Shown here: piece by piece, positions 22,829-35,385 of the stretch
Layout: each line of letters opens with the position of its first letter
Numbering within the stretch: position 1 is the first letter of the stretch
Position numbers and translations under genes: made by a program
Assembly (NCBI RefSeq): GCF_052857255.1
Contig: NC_135497.1
Location: 115,908,294-115,972,293 of the forward strand
Reading direction: 5' to 3'
DNA from: Amblyomma americanum
Lineage: Eukaryota; Arthropoda; Arachnida; Ixodida; Ixodidae
DNA length: 64,000 nucleotides
Notes under the pieces: generated by a model
What the model saw: only the letters and a program-made list of their open reading frames with translations
Databases searched by the model: none
What the model was told of the DNA's origin: nothing

Positions 22829-25800
22829 GTAAGCTTCTCGGCGTCTGTGCCCTCTCCATGATTGTGTTTGTTTAAGGTTTGTTTTTGTTATATTTTATGC
22901 TTAAAGCATGCATTCCAATACGAAATTTTAGTACGGCGTGATGTGTGCAAACCAGTCTGACGTTTGCGTTTTACTCTCTCGCGGGCTTACACTCTACACT
23001 CTCACGGGCTGTAACACCCGTAGCATATAACGTAGCTTGTCACAAAAAAAGTCTCTCGGTTGTGTACATCTGGCTGGATGCAATTTATGTTGCCAAATGA
23101 ACGCCAATTCAAATACTGAACACGCAAAAGAAGGTTACTGCGCGAGGAAGCAGATATGAATGTCACATTGTACCACGTCACTGAATGAAAAAAATATTGC
23201 CACCATTCGCACATGCTTTTGAGTCTATTCCTGCCAACATCAATCATACCGTGCTCGCAGCCTGCGGCTCTATAATGACATATTGCTTGTATTTATATTA
23301 TATTTTTGTGTGTTCACATCTGAATTTGAATTCATATTAAGATTTATTGGAGCTTACATTCTGATTTATTTGATTTTACAAGCTACGGCGTTGGGCAGAC
23401 ACTATCCCAACGAAACCTCGTTGCATTCTCAACATTTTATGTGTTGATGTAGCACTATCTGCAACGCTTACACAACAGCCTTGTTCGCAAAGAAAAAAAT
23501 TATGCACTATCACAAAGACTACACCCCTCTAGAGATACAATAATGCTATATCCGTAAATCCAAAAGTTCGTACACGTCGCTTAGCTTCGACTAGCGATTT
23601 GGGCATTCTATTCACGACGAGATTACCCGATAAATAATTGGGACACTGAAACGTTACAAAACTTATCAACAAAAATAAACCAAGGGGACTGAAATGCGTG
23701 CACAACATCTTGATGACGAAATGAGATGGTGCTGTTTTTGAGCTAGATTAATGCTCGAAGTATGGAATGAGCAATAAATAACCCGAGGTCAGCTCTACAT
23801 TTGAACACTTTAGGGACATGTGACAAGAGGATGAAGGTGCGATATATAATTGGACCCAACAGTGGCCATTAGGGCGTTCTGGAGCGCCGAGGCAGACTGA
23901 GTTAAACCATCCCAACAGTACCTGAAAACGCGTGCGGCATGCGGTCAGCGTTTTACAAACACAGGTCCGCGTTCCCGGACGAGATGAACTCACGCGAATC
24001 CGGCAGGCGCACGCACCATGAGGGCCGTGTCGTCTCATCCTCGCTGGCGCAACAAGTGAGAAGGGGAAAGAGTGCGCTGTGATTATAGCAGCCGCGACCA
24101 GTGTACGTGACTCGCTACGCCGCAGAGGCACCGCCGAACGTGAACCACCGATGACAAGCGAACGTCATGGTCACGCGCGTCCGCCTGCCCCATGCGGCGC
24201 TGCCCTTAGCTCGTCTGTTCGCTCTCGGTGCAGGCTCCCCCGTGCACCGGCACAGCGAATGCTTGTAAAACGGCGCCCAAATAATTATTCTAATCAGTCA
24301 ATCGCGAAGCATATAAGGCGCCGCTTGTGATGCAGTTCGGAAAGTAGGTCCCGCCATGTTTTTCGTAGGTTGTCTTTTCTTAGGTACGCATACCGAGGTT
24401 AAAAGGAGAAACTATTTAACTTACACAACACAAAACAGTCCCCAGCGCGTAGCTTACCCACCTTGACGGTCTTGTTTGGCGCGGCACCCTACACGAGCCG
24501 TTAACGAAGGCAGGATTAAATCAGCTGCTTTTACCACGCAAGCATAAGATAACTGGTAGAAACAACCAACAGGTCAATTTGCGTGGCGCTTTCGCGTTCC
24601 TCGAAGGTGTTGCTGCTTTAGCCATTATCATAGGCGATGCGCATTCCCGGAAAACACGATTGGGTATGCAAATTGATTCGCTTCCATGGACTTGTTTCTG
24701 GGTTTTGTCGCACGGAAGGAGGAAACTGCTGTAGTCCCTGCTCTCCGCGTGCAAAGGTATAAGATGAAATAATAAAGCAGAGCTCACCTCGACTCCATGA
24801 CGCATCTAATTTTGTTTGCAACTAGGCTCTTTATGAAGTCAGAATTCGGGCGGTCCTCGTTCGCGCAACCTTTTCAACCGTGAAACCGAAAGCGCAGGCA
24901 CGCATTTGAAACCGGCTGTGCGTAGGAGGCAAATTTTATGTGTTTCAAGAAAAGTACGTAGTTTCCAGGCTGCTGGCGCGCGGTATCTCGGGGAACTTTC
25001 GCGAGCCTGTTACCCGTCGTAAACGGGTGGCGTACAGGGCAGCACGCGCATATTCGGTATGGTCGGCCGCAGACCGCTTTTGACGTCACGATCGCGCTCA
25101 TTCTACCCGGTCTTTTCACGGCTCGTTCTTTTTCTGGCAAAACAGTGCACGTGTCTCGGTAGCAAGAAGCCGCAAAGGCTTCCGCCAGGACTGAATGCAG
25201 GCAGTCGTGAAACTTTGCTTCCTTCTGTGCATGCAGGCTACGAGAGAGGCTGTGGTGAATGTTTTATCGGGGTTAGTTTCCTTGCCGTTCGCGGTTCCCT
25301 GACGATGCGTACTCAACACAAACACCAGAGCATTTCTTTCTTTTTGTTTTGTATTTCGGCTCCGTTGAGATGCGGCTTTCTCTCGTATGAACTTTTCATA
25401 CGCTCGCTACTATAGGGTCAACCGGTAGCACTAAAATGCCGTTCAGTTAGCAAAGACGCGCTCATCCTCGTCACTCCTTTTGCTTCGCGTGCAGACTCTA
25501 GACGGAAGACAGCAAAGAAGATTGGGGACGCTTTCTTTTCTACCTTTTTTTCCTACATCGGCGGTGATGCGCCACTGGGTTGGATGGTTCGTCTTTCACA
25601 GTACACTGTGTCGTCCCGAGCTCATCTGCACGGCTGTGACGCGCGTAGACAGTATGCGCGGCCGCAATAACCGTGCCGCGCCTGGCGTGCGGGCGCCGAG
25701 AGCCAGGCGGAGAAAACGTCGGCCCGACAACTCTCGGCGGGGGGGCGCAGGCCGTGTGCTCATCACTCGCATCATTCAAGGCGCCGCCTAAACGCGACGA

Positions 25801-28800
25801 CCTCGCGCCGCCTCAGCGAGATGGCCGCCCTGCGTCGTGGCGAGCGCAGCTTGTTCAGCACCCGAGACTGAGGCAACGCTCCGGCGAACGCCAAGAAGCC
25901 GCCGGAGCCACGCTCGGCTGTCCAAATGGGCAAGCGTCCTGAAATAATTAAGCGAAAATCTGTGGGAGCCGCGCGGAACGCCGAGTCGGCAGCAAAATGT
26001 GCTTGTGTGCGCGCGCGCTCGAGTGGGCTTGCGGAGGAAAGAGACTGCTCGGCTGCGGCCAGGTCTTTAAAGTGTATGCCTGCGACTCAGCTAATGGGCT
26101 CCCTTGGATCATCGCACGTGCAGGACGCGTCTTCGAGTCAGAACATCTCGCTGTCAGGCTGTTACATCCTGTAGGGCCTCGTCCGAGTTGTGTTGTTAAT
26201 TACCATTCACATTCCAGCGCTTACAGCCGTTTCAAACGAAATGCTGGCCCAGCTGTGTATGCACGAGTCGTTTTTTTTTTCCTCTCCTTCCAGAAGCTTT
26301 TAACCTCGAAAGAACCTGGCGCCTCACTCATACGGCGTAGTGTTTCCTGCAAAATGCGATATATCATAATTTTTCGCGAATCGATCGAGACAATGCGTTG
26401 ATTATTTGCCCCAGAACGTGACGCGAATGGAAAAAAAAAACCTCCTCGCACCACAAGAGCGCGGTGACGCCAGCGAAGGGCTCATCCATCTGCCTGCGCG
26501 CATCTCGCGCCTCGAGCTCTGCTCGCCAGGGATGCACCAGCGGCGCGCAGGGCGTCGTTCGGCAGCCTATTGTTGCTGTCGGGAGTCCAGACGACCTTGG
26601 ATCTGATGACGCCACGGGCCAACCGCGCTAGCGTCTTTTTTTAGAGGTGCGGCTTCTGTTTGCTGCTCAGCGCGCCATGAAATATATGGCTCCGGTGCAC
26701 ACATCGGGGAGCGCACATCAGCGAGACGTCGGTGAGCGAAGAAGCGCCCCAGGCAGAAGAGAGATTCCCACTGAGCCGCACTGGGCGCGTCGGGTCAATG
26801 AAAATGGAAGGCTCGCTTCTGGCTTGTTTTATGGGATAGGATAAGCTGGAGCCAAACTCTCGCCAGAAGTTATGTGCCCGCGAAATAACCAAAGCGGAGC
26901 GGAATTCTCCTCCGCGCCTATCTCTGGCTGCCTCTTCTCGCGACGTCTCGTCTCTGTGGCGCACCTTATCATTCTTCCATCCAGGCAGGCCCGACAGAAG
27001 TTGCTGTCATCGGAGTCGGGGAAACTACCATGACCAGGGGAGGAATACATCAGGCTCGTCTTCGTTTTTACGGTTGCGAACGACCATGCGTTTTGCTCTG
27101 TTGCTTGCTTTGTTTTAAGCAGCTTTTGAAACTTTGCCGCGTATGTTGAAGCGTCACAGACGTAACTTCTTCCTTTCGTTCGGAGAATGAAACCTGTTGC
27201 GCCCTGGAAGTAGTGTTCAGCAAAGCACACATTTCAGCTAGAAAACAAGAGAACGACAACTGTGGTTGGAAAACTGGCAAAAAGCTGTAAATAAAGCTCG
27301 TGATCTTTTTTTTAAAGTTGAGAACAAAGCGTACACACAAGAAAAAACTACGGTGCAAGCGAATGTCGCATCATTCCTTCGTCTCTGTGCTGTCCTTTGT
27401 TGCGCTTCATCTTCTCAGGCTATGCACCAACTCGCCCAGCAACGCGTTTTATTAAAGCTCATGACGTGACCATACTGTATGCATGACGAAATCTTTTTAC
27501 TGGGAAAAATATGTAACTAGTTTTGTTAGCACCTACTCTTATACTGTATAGCAATGGCAGTTTGACACAATTCACAATATGCACCACTATTTCGCGAAAA
27601 ACACGAATATCGTTTTTTTTCTAAATATAGTGTGAAACTCTTTTTACCTCTGAAGCTTTTCCCACTCGCGCCTAACAACGAAGGACGGCGTGGTGTGAGA
27701 TTTTTGTAACTATCCACAACCTTCTAGACTGCAATAACGATTATCTCGAGAGGCATCCACTTGGCTGTTTAGCATTTTGCTCCCACTGAAATGCTGGCCG
27801 CTCGGCCGGAAGTCAGGCTTCCAACCTTGTTGTCAGTTACACAACGCCCTGGCCGCTTTTACGCAGAGCCGCTGAGGTAACTACGAAAGTTTGCCGCGTA
27901 CCTGAAGCAAAGTTATCGTCCTGTGGCACGGATAGCGCCCACTTCTTTGCATGCGTGCCCTGTGCCCTTCAGTGAAGCCGCGTTACAAAACTGCGGGCTT
28001 AGCAGGCCGCTAGAGGGCATCAGAAGCGAACGCCGCGAAGAACCCTCAGCAGTTCGTGGGCGCTCATGGAATTTGGCCTGCCCTGTCCGAATACGGACGC
28101 TCCGCTGTGCTGATGAGATCTGGACGATGCAGAGGCTCTCGAGCATTCACGCGTCGTATTCCAGTTGCGAGCTCCCCAGAAAAAAAGGAAGGCTTCAAGA
28201 GTGCTGTAGTGAAGCAGCGCTCGCGGAGAGTGGGGAGAAAAGGCCCCGAGTGCTGGTCACCTTGGCTGAAAGTCATTATGCAAATGTCGCCTTCTTGGCG
28301 CGCCTCGACGGCGGGCGCTCTCAACTGGAGTACTCGTCGGAGCTGGGCTCGCGACGCCCGGCTGAGCACACACACTTGACGCCGCTCCGTTTCCGGAGGG
28401 CTGGATTTCGAGTGGCCCGCGGCAATCGCCTTCGGCCAGGCTTACCGCGGCGCCACTCGGCGCCGGCTTGCCGAGCCCCCGAGAGGTTGCAAACAGAAAT
28501 CACGCTCCTCTTACGGAGATGCGACCTCGACACTTGGCTCTGCTGTGCTCACAACTCATCAAGCGGTTTTGTAAAGCATGCGTGTCGCGTTGTTACTTTT
28601 CCGTCTCCTGATGAAAGACTCGCGAAAGACGATGGGCGACGGCGCTTTGCCAGCGTCTTCGTGTTGCATGGGGAGCGCGTTTCAATTATTCGGTGAAACG
28701 TCGCCGGCTTTCTTCATTGAGCTCAGCAAGACTACAAAGCATGCGCTATATAGAATGTTTGGGAAAATACGACAGTAGCTAAGGTGAACACTCGTCTGCG

Positions 28801-28876
28801 TAAGAAAGCTTACGAGCCTATATACCTATATTCTGAGCGACGAAGTAATGTGAGCGCGGTGATGTGGCCAGCATTA
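22829..28876. other. Second large calbindin intron, no gene recognised
   Basis: AT-rich to about 23900, then alternating AT-rich DNA and CpG-rich patches (23930-24250, 25620-25930, 28000-28540). Open frames of up to 257 codons in the CpG patches (27923-28696) occur on both strands and show no domain I recognise. Confidence 0.45.
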
Positions 28877-29408
28877 AAGGGCAACTGCATAGGTTTTAGA
28901 AATCGACCAGCTTAAAATGGTCGAATGTGTTAAACTTGCACGTAAATCATGCCAAGTTCTTTTGGGCTAGCATTTGAAACGGTGACGTAATCGCCAATTA
29001 AAATCGCGACGGCCTTCGAGCTTCTCCGCAGCGCGCAATGCCAAGTGGGGGCACCTGATGACGTAGTCGAAGGTATCGGTACATTTCCAACACATGAACG
29101 CCTCTTTGAAGGAAAAAGATCAACGCTGCAGAAAGCAAAGCCCGCCGAGCGTTGTTTGGCAGCATCCAATGAGGCACGGCAGGGTGTGGCTGACGACAGC
29201 GGTAATTTGAAATCATACCTCCCGTGATGTCACACTGAACTTCCCCGCACTCCTTCGGTGATTTTAGGAGAAGCGCAAAATTCAATCGTCGATTACGTCA
29301 CTATTTTAAACGCTAGTGCAAAAACCCTTGGCACGCTTCACCTACAACCTATATACATTTGAATACTTGAATATTGCGAAATTCTCAATAATTGATGCAG
29401 TTGCCCTT
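28877..29408. mobile_element. MITE-like non-autonomous element with 14-bp terminal inverted repeats
   Basis: The left end 28877-28890 (aagggcaactgcat) is exactly repeated in inverse at 29395-29408 (atgcagttgccctt). The 532-bp interior has no coding potential. Target duplication is not clear (catta on the left, caagc on the right). The perfect 14-bp match and the size fit a MITE, but chance cannot be excluded without other copies. Confidence 0.45.
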
Positions 29409-30109
29409 CAAGCTTTGTAAATTATTTGTACTCTGGGCAAGGCAAGTGCGTGTCTCTCTCGCACTGTCGACATTCTACCTCTGTATCGCTCAACTGCGTG
29501 CAGCAGTGTTCTTTAATTCATGTGAACACGTATTTCTCTAGTATAAATCTTTATGCCTCCCGTTTATGAATCACTTGTGTCAGGGTGCACTTTTGTTTCC
29601 TGATTCCTGCGAACATGCATTTTTATTATCAACCTATGTTGCCTAATCCTGCAGCAGCCCCCTCAAAGAGGCTAGCATCATCTGAAAATAAAAATAAACA
29701 GATAAAAATTCTTTCTCAAAACCAGCGGCTAGAATCGGAAATCAGAGCGATCGATTTCTCGGGGCCGTTCGCCGCACGGGCACAATAGTGGTCCTCGGGC
29801 GGTACGTTGGAGCCTCGGCTGTCGTTATTTGCCAACCTTCGGACTTCAAACGGTCACGAAGCGTTCGCACGATGCAGTGGCATGCAGAGTTCGACGCTGC
29901 TTACTTCTCATGCGGCCTGATATTGACGTTTTATTTAAATAAGGTTTATTCACTCACTCACCTTAGCTTTCACGACGCTGGACGTTTTTTAACACGGCAT
30001 CAGTAAGGCTCCTGTTCTGCAGAAAATACGGCGTCGGCGGTGGCGTTGTGAACGAAAAGGCAGACGGCGCACCTGCCACCAAGGCCGCGTGACCTTGTGA
30101 CGTCATCAC

Positions 30110-30480
30110 AATGCGCCCTCCGTGGCAGATGGCAACTTACCCTCCGCATTGTGAGCAAACTGCCCGCCGTGGCAGCTTACAGTTAAATTAATGATTGGTC
30201 GCGAGAGGTTGCTCGGGAAGGGCAACCCTATAGGTCTCATCAAGCCCCACTGGTGGCTGCATTTGAAACAGCCGCCTGCCGGGGCAGTGGCGCATCGCTT
30301 AACCGCTGCACCACTGCGCCATGAATGGTATGAGGACTCCCCGCCATCTCCGAATGTAAAGTAGAAAATTGTCGATTTCTCCTACGTATATGGTCATGTA
30401 GGCAAAACATAGGCGAAGTGGTACGCAAAAAGGGCCCCAGGCCGATGAAGGCAAACATAAGCGCTATCGCATCATATCCC
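30110..30480 (-). repeat. SINE-like repeat family 2, copy 3
   Basis: The minus strand carries the ggcgcagtggtgcagcgg head and the same body as copies 1 and 2. The similarity extends past the head through 'tttacattcggagatgg' to the 'gatgcgatagcgctt' segment, so the repeat unit is about 300 bp or longer. Confidence 0.6.
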
Positions 30481-32439
30481 TAAGGCAGGGTTTGTGTGTC
30501 CCCTCAAGTTTTTATTTCCTTTTTTCCACAAATAGCGTAGCTTCCCTCGATTCTACAGGCTCATGATGTACAAGGCAGAGTTTTTCCGCGCTTCAGGGGT
30601 AGCAGCATTGCGAATTCTGTCCGCGCAGAGCTTTCTCGCCGTCTAAAATTCCACGCGCCTCTTCGTTCTAAGGATGCAATATTTTCGAACAAAGCCTGAT
30701 TGGCGCTGCCCGAAGAGTCTCGATTTGTAGCACCATTTTCACTGAACGCTGCAACGATGCTTTTTTCAGACTTCAGCCATGTTTCGCGCTGTGCAAAAAA
30801 AAAAAACGCGTTGAGCATTGCTATTCTCTTTGGTTTCGCACTGGCTTGCGTTATTTTATATGAAAGAAGTGAACAGGTTCTGCGAGTTATCGCGCGCGTA
30901 GCTCAGGCAAGAGCACACATTTGAGAATCCTTTTCGGTTTAGTTTATGACCGTTTCTGCAAAGCCGGTTACACGCTTCTTCGCTGTGGGGAACAGCTGTC
31001 GCAAGTTCCTTGTTTTCTCTTCGACTCTGACATGAAGTGAAACAAGGAAATAGTAGCAAACAAATGTCGAAACTCGTCTCTTGCGTCATATCTGGTCTTT
31101 CGTATACGGTACTGGAACAAGACTTCGCAACGATTGATTGATGCCGAGCAGAAAGTGGTGGTTCCAGTTTATTGTCTTCAAAGACAACGCGAAAGGACTG
31201 CGCTCGGGCACTGCTATAAAACTGCTTGAACTTCAATCATTTGAGGGCGAGCGGCAACGGGCGAGGTGGAAAGGGCGGCTCCAACTTGGCCCCCTGTCTT
31301 TCCCTTCCACCGGATTTCCGATTACGTCCCCAGCTCTGTTATTACGGCACGAAACGCTTTTTGCGCAAGCTTCGGGATCTGGCTTTCGCCCCAGCTTTCG
31401 CGTGTGAGGCGATTTGACAAAACACTCAATATCCTTGTTCTTTTTTTTTTCACAGACGCGCGTGTTCTTGACTGCCTGACCGCGAGTCTCTTAGGTCACG
31501 CCGTCTGGCGAAATCCAAAAGGCAGCTATTTCGGCTAACCAACTTCAGCTCCACATTTGGAAGCCTTGTTTTTTGTCTCTTTGCATCCTTATTTCTCGTC
31601 TTCTTTCTTCTTTTTTTTTTGCGAGAGTGACGGCGAAATATCAGCGGCCAAAAAGAGACTAGCTGCGTTGTGCGCTCTTTCCAAGATGTCAACAAGGGGC
31701 ACAAGGATGGGAGATGAAGTCTCGCAGAAATGCTCTGAATGGAAACCAGTCGTCGGCTTTCTGTATGGGAAGCGAGTATTTGGGTGCAGCACGGAAACAA
31801 TATCGGGTTTCTGTCTGGAAGCTCACATCTACATTGAAAGTTTAATCTGCCGCTGCAGGACTGCAGCACAAACCAAGACCCTTGCTGTGCCCAATCTCCT
31901 TAATACAAATGTGTAGAAGGGCGATAAAAAATTGGTAGGGTTTTAACGTAGTTAAACCGAGTAGATGTGCGAATGCATGTGTTTAGCCTGGTTGGCTCAT
32001 AGTTCTGCTTTGCTAGGTCGTTGGCACGTCTGGCGACGATATTAGACTCAGGTTAAGCTCTGATCGAGGTTAAGCTGATCTGATCTGTTCGCGCCGCAGA
32101 TGGTAGTTGATGAAGACGACGATGTGCAATGCACAAATTTAAGAATTATTTTTTTTCTAGTTTCAGTCGCTCCACTATTCTACTCCTCCGCCTCGTGGCT
32201 TTTTTGCCCGTGCAAATGATATATGATTTTCCTTGGCATTCACAACCATACCTTGGCCAATCCCCCGCGCGCGTATGTGCCATGTTTACTGAGGTAAACA
32301 ACAACAACAACAAATTTAAGCTTTATAGGCCCCTTTACCACCCTCAACCACCTCTGGCACCACAACTGAGTTGCTCAAATTTTTTATATCATCTCATATT
32401 TGCCGCATGCAGTTTTCAAAACTGATAGTCACCACCTGA
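30481..32439. other. Intronic stretch, no gene recognised
   Basis: Mixed composition with poly-T and poly-A runs and a short (AAC)n tract near 32295. No domain was recognised in any ORF. Confidence 0.45.
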
Positions 32440-32760
32440 GTGAGTGCTAAAGTCATCTCAAATCAGCTACAGCTTGCAATGTCTACTTTGATTGGACCTC
32501 ATCAAGCATGTGGCATTGAAGGGTCGGTCAGTACAGTCTAATCTACATGTAGCGCTCACGGTGTTGCAGTATTGCCGTGACACACATGAATGATTAGCAC
32601 TGCTGCAAATTGACCTGACGAAGGCGTTCAATCGAGTCTCATTCGTTGTTTTTTTTCTCTTTTTAAATCACGTCAATCTTGGTTCAATTCTTTCTGCTGG
32701 GATAAGCCTCTGTTACAAAAACTGTTCCACGCGCTTGATTGTAGATGGCTGTCTCTCACA
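32440..32760 (+). pseudogene. LINE reverse transcriptase fragment
   Basis: Plus-strand reading with gaps gives LIGPHQACGIEGRSVQSNLH, then a VLQYCRDTHE segment, a stop, then LALLQIDLTKAFNRVS. This is the LINE RT palm entrance (GPxQxxxIxGR) followed by motif A (D-x-x-K-A-F). A frame change follows, and an NCSTRLIVDGCLSHSVL segment is still readable further on. No YxDD motif was found, and an LTR-like repeat begins about 150 bp downstream. It is decayed and non-functional. Confidence 0.65.
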
Positions 32761-32992
32761 TTCAGTTCTCTGTGAAACCCACTGGTCCGGAATTGGGATA
32801 CGTGTTGCAGACCGTTGGGAACGCTCCACGCCTTCCATGCTTTGTCTGGTCTGTGAACTTGCCCTCGGACTTAAGCACCGGTTTACTTGAACTATGGCAT
32901 GTTGAATGTGTCACGGATCCCTGGAGAACATCAGACCGAAAGAATGGACTATAGGCAACAGGTGTACCCACACAGACGCACATTTAGTACAC

Positions 32993-34509
32993 CATGGTAA
33001 AACAGCGCGGAAAAACACGAGGACGCAACAAACACGACGACACGAGTGCTGTCTTTCAACTGGTACACCGCAATGTATACCGCAATGTACACCGCAAGGT
33101 ACTGTACACCGCAATGTTTGCGGTGTATCTGTTGATGCTTTCCTTGAAGTGCTGTGTACGTACCTCCGGTCTACCATTGTCGCATAGAATGACAGTGTGT
33201 TTATACAGCGTTCCGGAATATGCATTGGGTCTCGCGTGGCTCCGATGCTAAGTGACCTGTTCCTTAGCAGAATTGACAAAGCAATTGCAGTAGAGTTACC
33301 GTACGGTGTACTGAAAGTACACAGATACGTGGACGATTACCTCGTTTTTGTTGAAAACGAAGGATGCACGCAGGATGTCGTGAACACATTTGTCAGAAAT
33401 GGTCAAGGACTTGCTTTCACCACGGAGACCATTAACCAAGGTAGGATACAATTCTTGGATGTAGAGATGAGGCTTGAGCCCGGACATGTTTGCTGGCTGT
33501 ATTCGCCTCGTTCCGTCAAGCCCTTACTCAGCTTTCAGCCTGGGCATTCTAAGCTGGTAAATGATGGCATCGCCCTGTCTTGTGTTCGCGCCGCCCTCAC
33601 CAAGTCGTGTGTCCATATCATTGAGGAAGGTGTGTAAGGCCAGATTTCCAGGCTTAAGGACGCTGGTTTTCCTGGGGCAACTATCGGAAGGTTATGCGAA
33701 AGGCTGATGGCCAAAATCGAATCGAACCATAAGCGTGTTCCTCAGGAAGATGAAGTCTCGAAGCGCCGGAAGATTGCTGTCATCCCTTACGTCCACGCAT
33801 TATCACACCGTCTGAAGAAAGTGGGGCGAAAATTTCAAGTTGATGTTGTATTTTCGTCTCGCAGAAAATTAAGCAACATTTGCCGTGCTGTGCAGCGGAA
33901 GCGAGAGTCCCTACTAGGAAGGAGGATTGGTGGTGGTTGTACCACAGCACACGTAGAGAGGAGGGTTGAGTGCGTCAAAGGTGTAGCATACAAGATCCCC
34001 CTTTCATGCTGTGGATGGTATGTTGGCCAGACTGGGTGATGTCTTAACGAACGCCTGAGGGAGCATCACAATTCTTTGGACCGTGCAGCCGGTTCGAATT
34101 TGGCGCTGCACTTTAGGCAACCTAAGCACACGTGCGCCCCATTGCTTTATCAGACATCCGTCATCTTCAAAAATAAAGATGAGATAGTAGGGAACTAGTA
34201 GAGGCATATCACATTGACAAGGGGGGTGCAGCATGCATTAGCAAGCCCTCATTATCACTGGCTAACCGCGAAATCACCTGTTTGGTGCATGCATTTGCAG
34301 CAAGGTAGATTTAAGATGTTCAGTGATGACGCAGTGTTTCTTGAATATTTTTTGTTCTGTATAGTGTTTGGCGGGAATAGTACATGTACACACGTCCGTA
34401 ATAAATCACCAGTTGAAAGACAGCGCTCGTGTCGTCGTGTTGCGTCCTCGTGTTTTTCCGCGCTGTTTTACCACGGATAGTAGTAACCAACTTGGTCAGC
34501 TTTCCGTAC
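32993..34509 (+). mobile_element. Penelope-like retroelement with terminal inverted repeats, inserted in the LTR
   Basis: Both sides carry the 9-bp target duplication ttagtacac (32984-32992 and 34510-34518). The uninterrupted LTR copy at 20807 reads the equivalent sequence once (ttaatacac). The ends form an inverted repeat of about 68 bp: 32995-33064 and 34408-34473, with the same run 'tggtaaaacagcgcgg' on opposite strands and a 4-base length difference. A direct array of about four 12-bp 'gtacaccgcaat' units follows the left repeat (33063-33113). At 1.5 kb it is much shorter than complete elements (about 3-4 kb), so the N-terminal part is missing. Confidence 0.8.
33125..34195 (+). pseudogene. 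Penelope-like reverse transcriptase with GIY-YIG endonuclease, three nonsense codons
   Basis: One reading frame runs through, broken by TAG at 33185, TAA at 33635 and TGA at 34037. Visible parts in order are RT motif GICIGSRVAPMLSDLFLSRI, the catalytic HRYVDDYLVF box, the FLDVEM segment, and a linker with IPYVHALSHRLKKVGRKF. The C-terminal endonuclease reads YKIPLSCCGWYVGQTG then CLNERLREHHNSL, the Penelope-type GIY-YIG. In the family, this nuclease nicks target DNA for primed reverse transcription. All catalytic motifs survive apart from the nonsense codons, so decay is fairly recent. The N-terminal domain and RT motifs before about residue 60 of the palm are absent. Confidence 0.8.
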
Positions 34510-35000
34510 TTAGTACACGCTATGTGACACAAACACTAGCACACAAAACACAAAGACTACCAATACACACTACACGGGAACAGCCAGTCTACCAGCGTTC
34601 GGCGTTCGTGCTCACGGTTCGGTGCTGATGAAGCGTTGCATGGGTCCAGTCAGTGGCATCCAGGTAGCAGGCGTCGAGGTGGCGTTCGAAGCGCTCAGGC
34701 TGGCGTCGCTGGCGGCATCGTTGGCGGCGTCGTACAAGCTCCCGGTCCAAGCGCCCGTGGAGGTGATCCTGGTGATGTTGGCGTTGTGGGCGCCACCCGG
34801 ATGGGTGGCAACAGCACTGAAGGCACCCCTGGCCGTAGCAGGTGGTTGCGCCATCCGTTGACTCCTCGGAACGGGCTCAGGAACGGCAGGAAATCCACGG
34901 TGCGACGCCGTAGAACGCGAGCTCGCCGGAGCAGTAGCCGGCGTTGCTCTCTTCCAACCGAGGTGATCCTGACCCGCCGGAAACTCCGCTTCTCTGCTCT

Positions 35001-35385
35001 TAGCCATGTCTGTCTGTCTGTCTGCCTGTCTCTTATTGCCAAGTGGCACAGGCAGGGGCATATTGGTTTACATTCTTTTTCTGGCTGCCCCGCCATACTT
35101 TTTGTCTCTTATTGCCAGGAAGAAAGAAAAAGAAAGTGCACAGGCCTGCTCACTGGCTCAAGCCGAGCCACAATCGCTACCACGTGCAGATAGTAGGAGA
35201 GTTGAAAGGTGGGATAGAAAGACAGGATAGTAAAGACGCGCTGAAGACAAGGCCGATCCCGGAGGCAGTGCAATACCGGGCCAACCGGTGGCGGGAGTGA
35301 AGCAAACTTCAAACTCTCCGCCACATTTCCAAAAATAAGTCCAATTGGACCCGTAACAGATATTCCACGGGGTCCGGACATTCGC
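35001..35385 (-). mobile_element. Chimeric retrocopy: U2 snRNA segment joined to a repeat-like 3' segment
   Basis: This segment is absent from LTR copy 1 and present only in copy 2. On the minus strand it starts with a U2 snRNA body (35246-35364). It continues into about 235 bp of unrelated sequence, including a TC-rich run (ctttctttttctttcttcc), and ends in a tetranucleotide (GACA)n tail at 35010-35030. LINE machinery can create snRNA-LINE chimeras by template switching. The tetranucleotide tail resembles the (CATC)n tail of the LINE at 56756-58236. The 3' partner is not identified. Confidence 0.55.
35246..35364 (-). pseudogene. U2 snRNA pseudogene (5' truncated, with internal deletion)
   Basis: The minus strand reads aatatctgttacg, then ttatttttggaaatg (the U2 Sm site). 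Next come a stem-loop III-like segment with 'gtttgcttcac' and the very diagnostic ggttggcccggtattgcac with tgcctccgggatcgg (stem-loop IV). The order and spacing match arthropod U2. Missing are the first ~50 nt with the branch-point recognition region and about 14 nt between the first hairpin and the Sm site. It cannot act as U2. Confidence 0.8.

Noticed and set aside
27923..28696. 257-codon plus-strand ORF in a CpG-rich patch
   Set aside because: No recognisable motif, low-complexity Arg/Ser/Ala content, and antisense frames are equally open.
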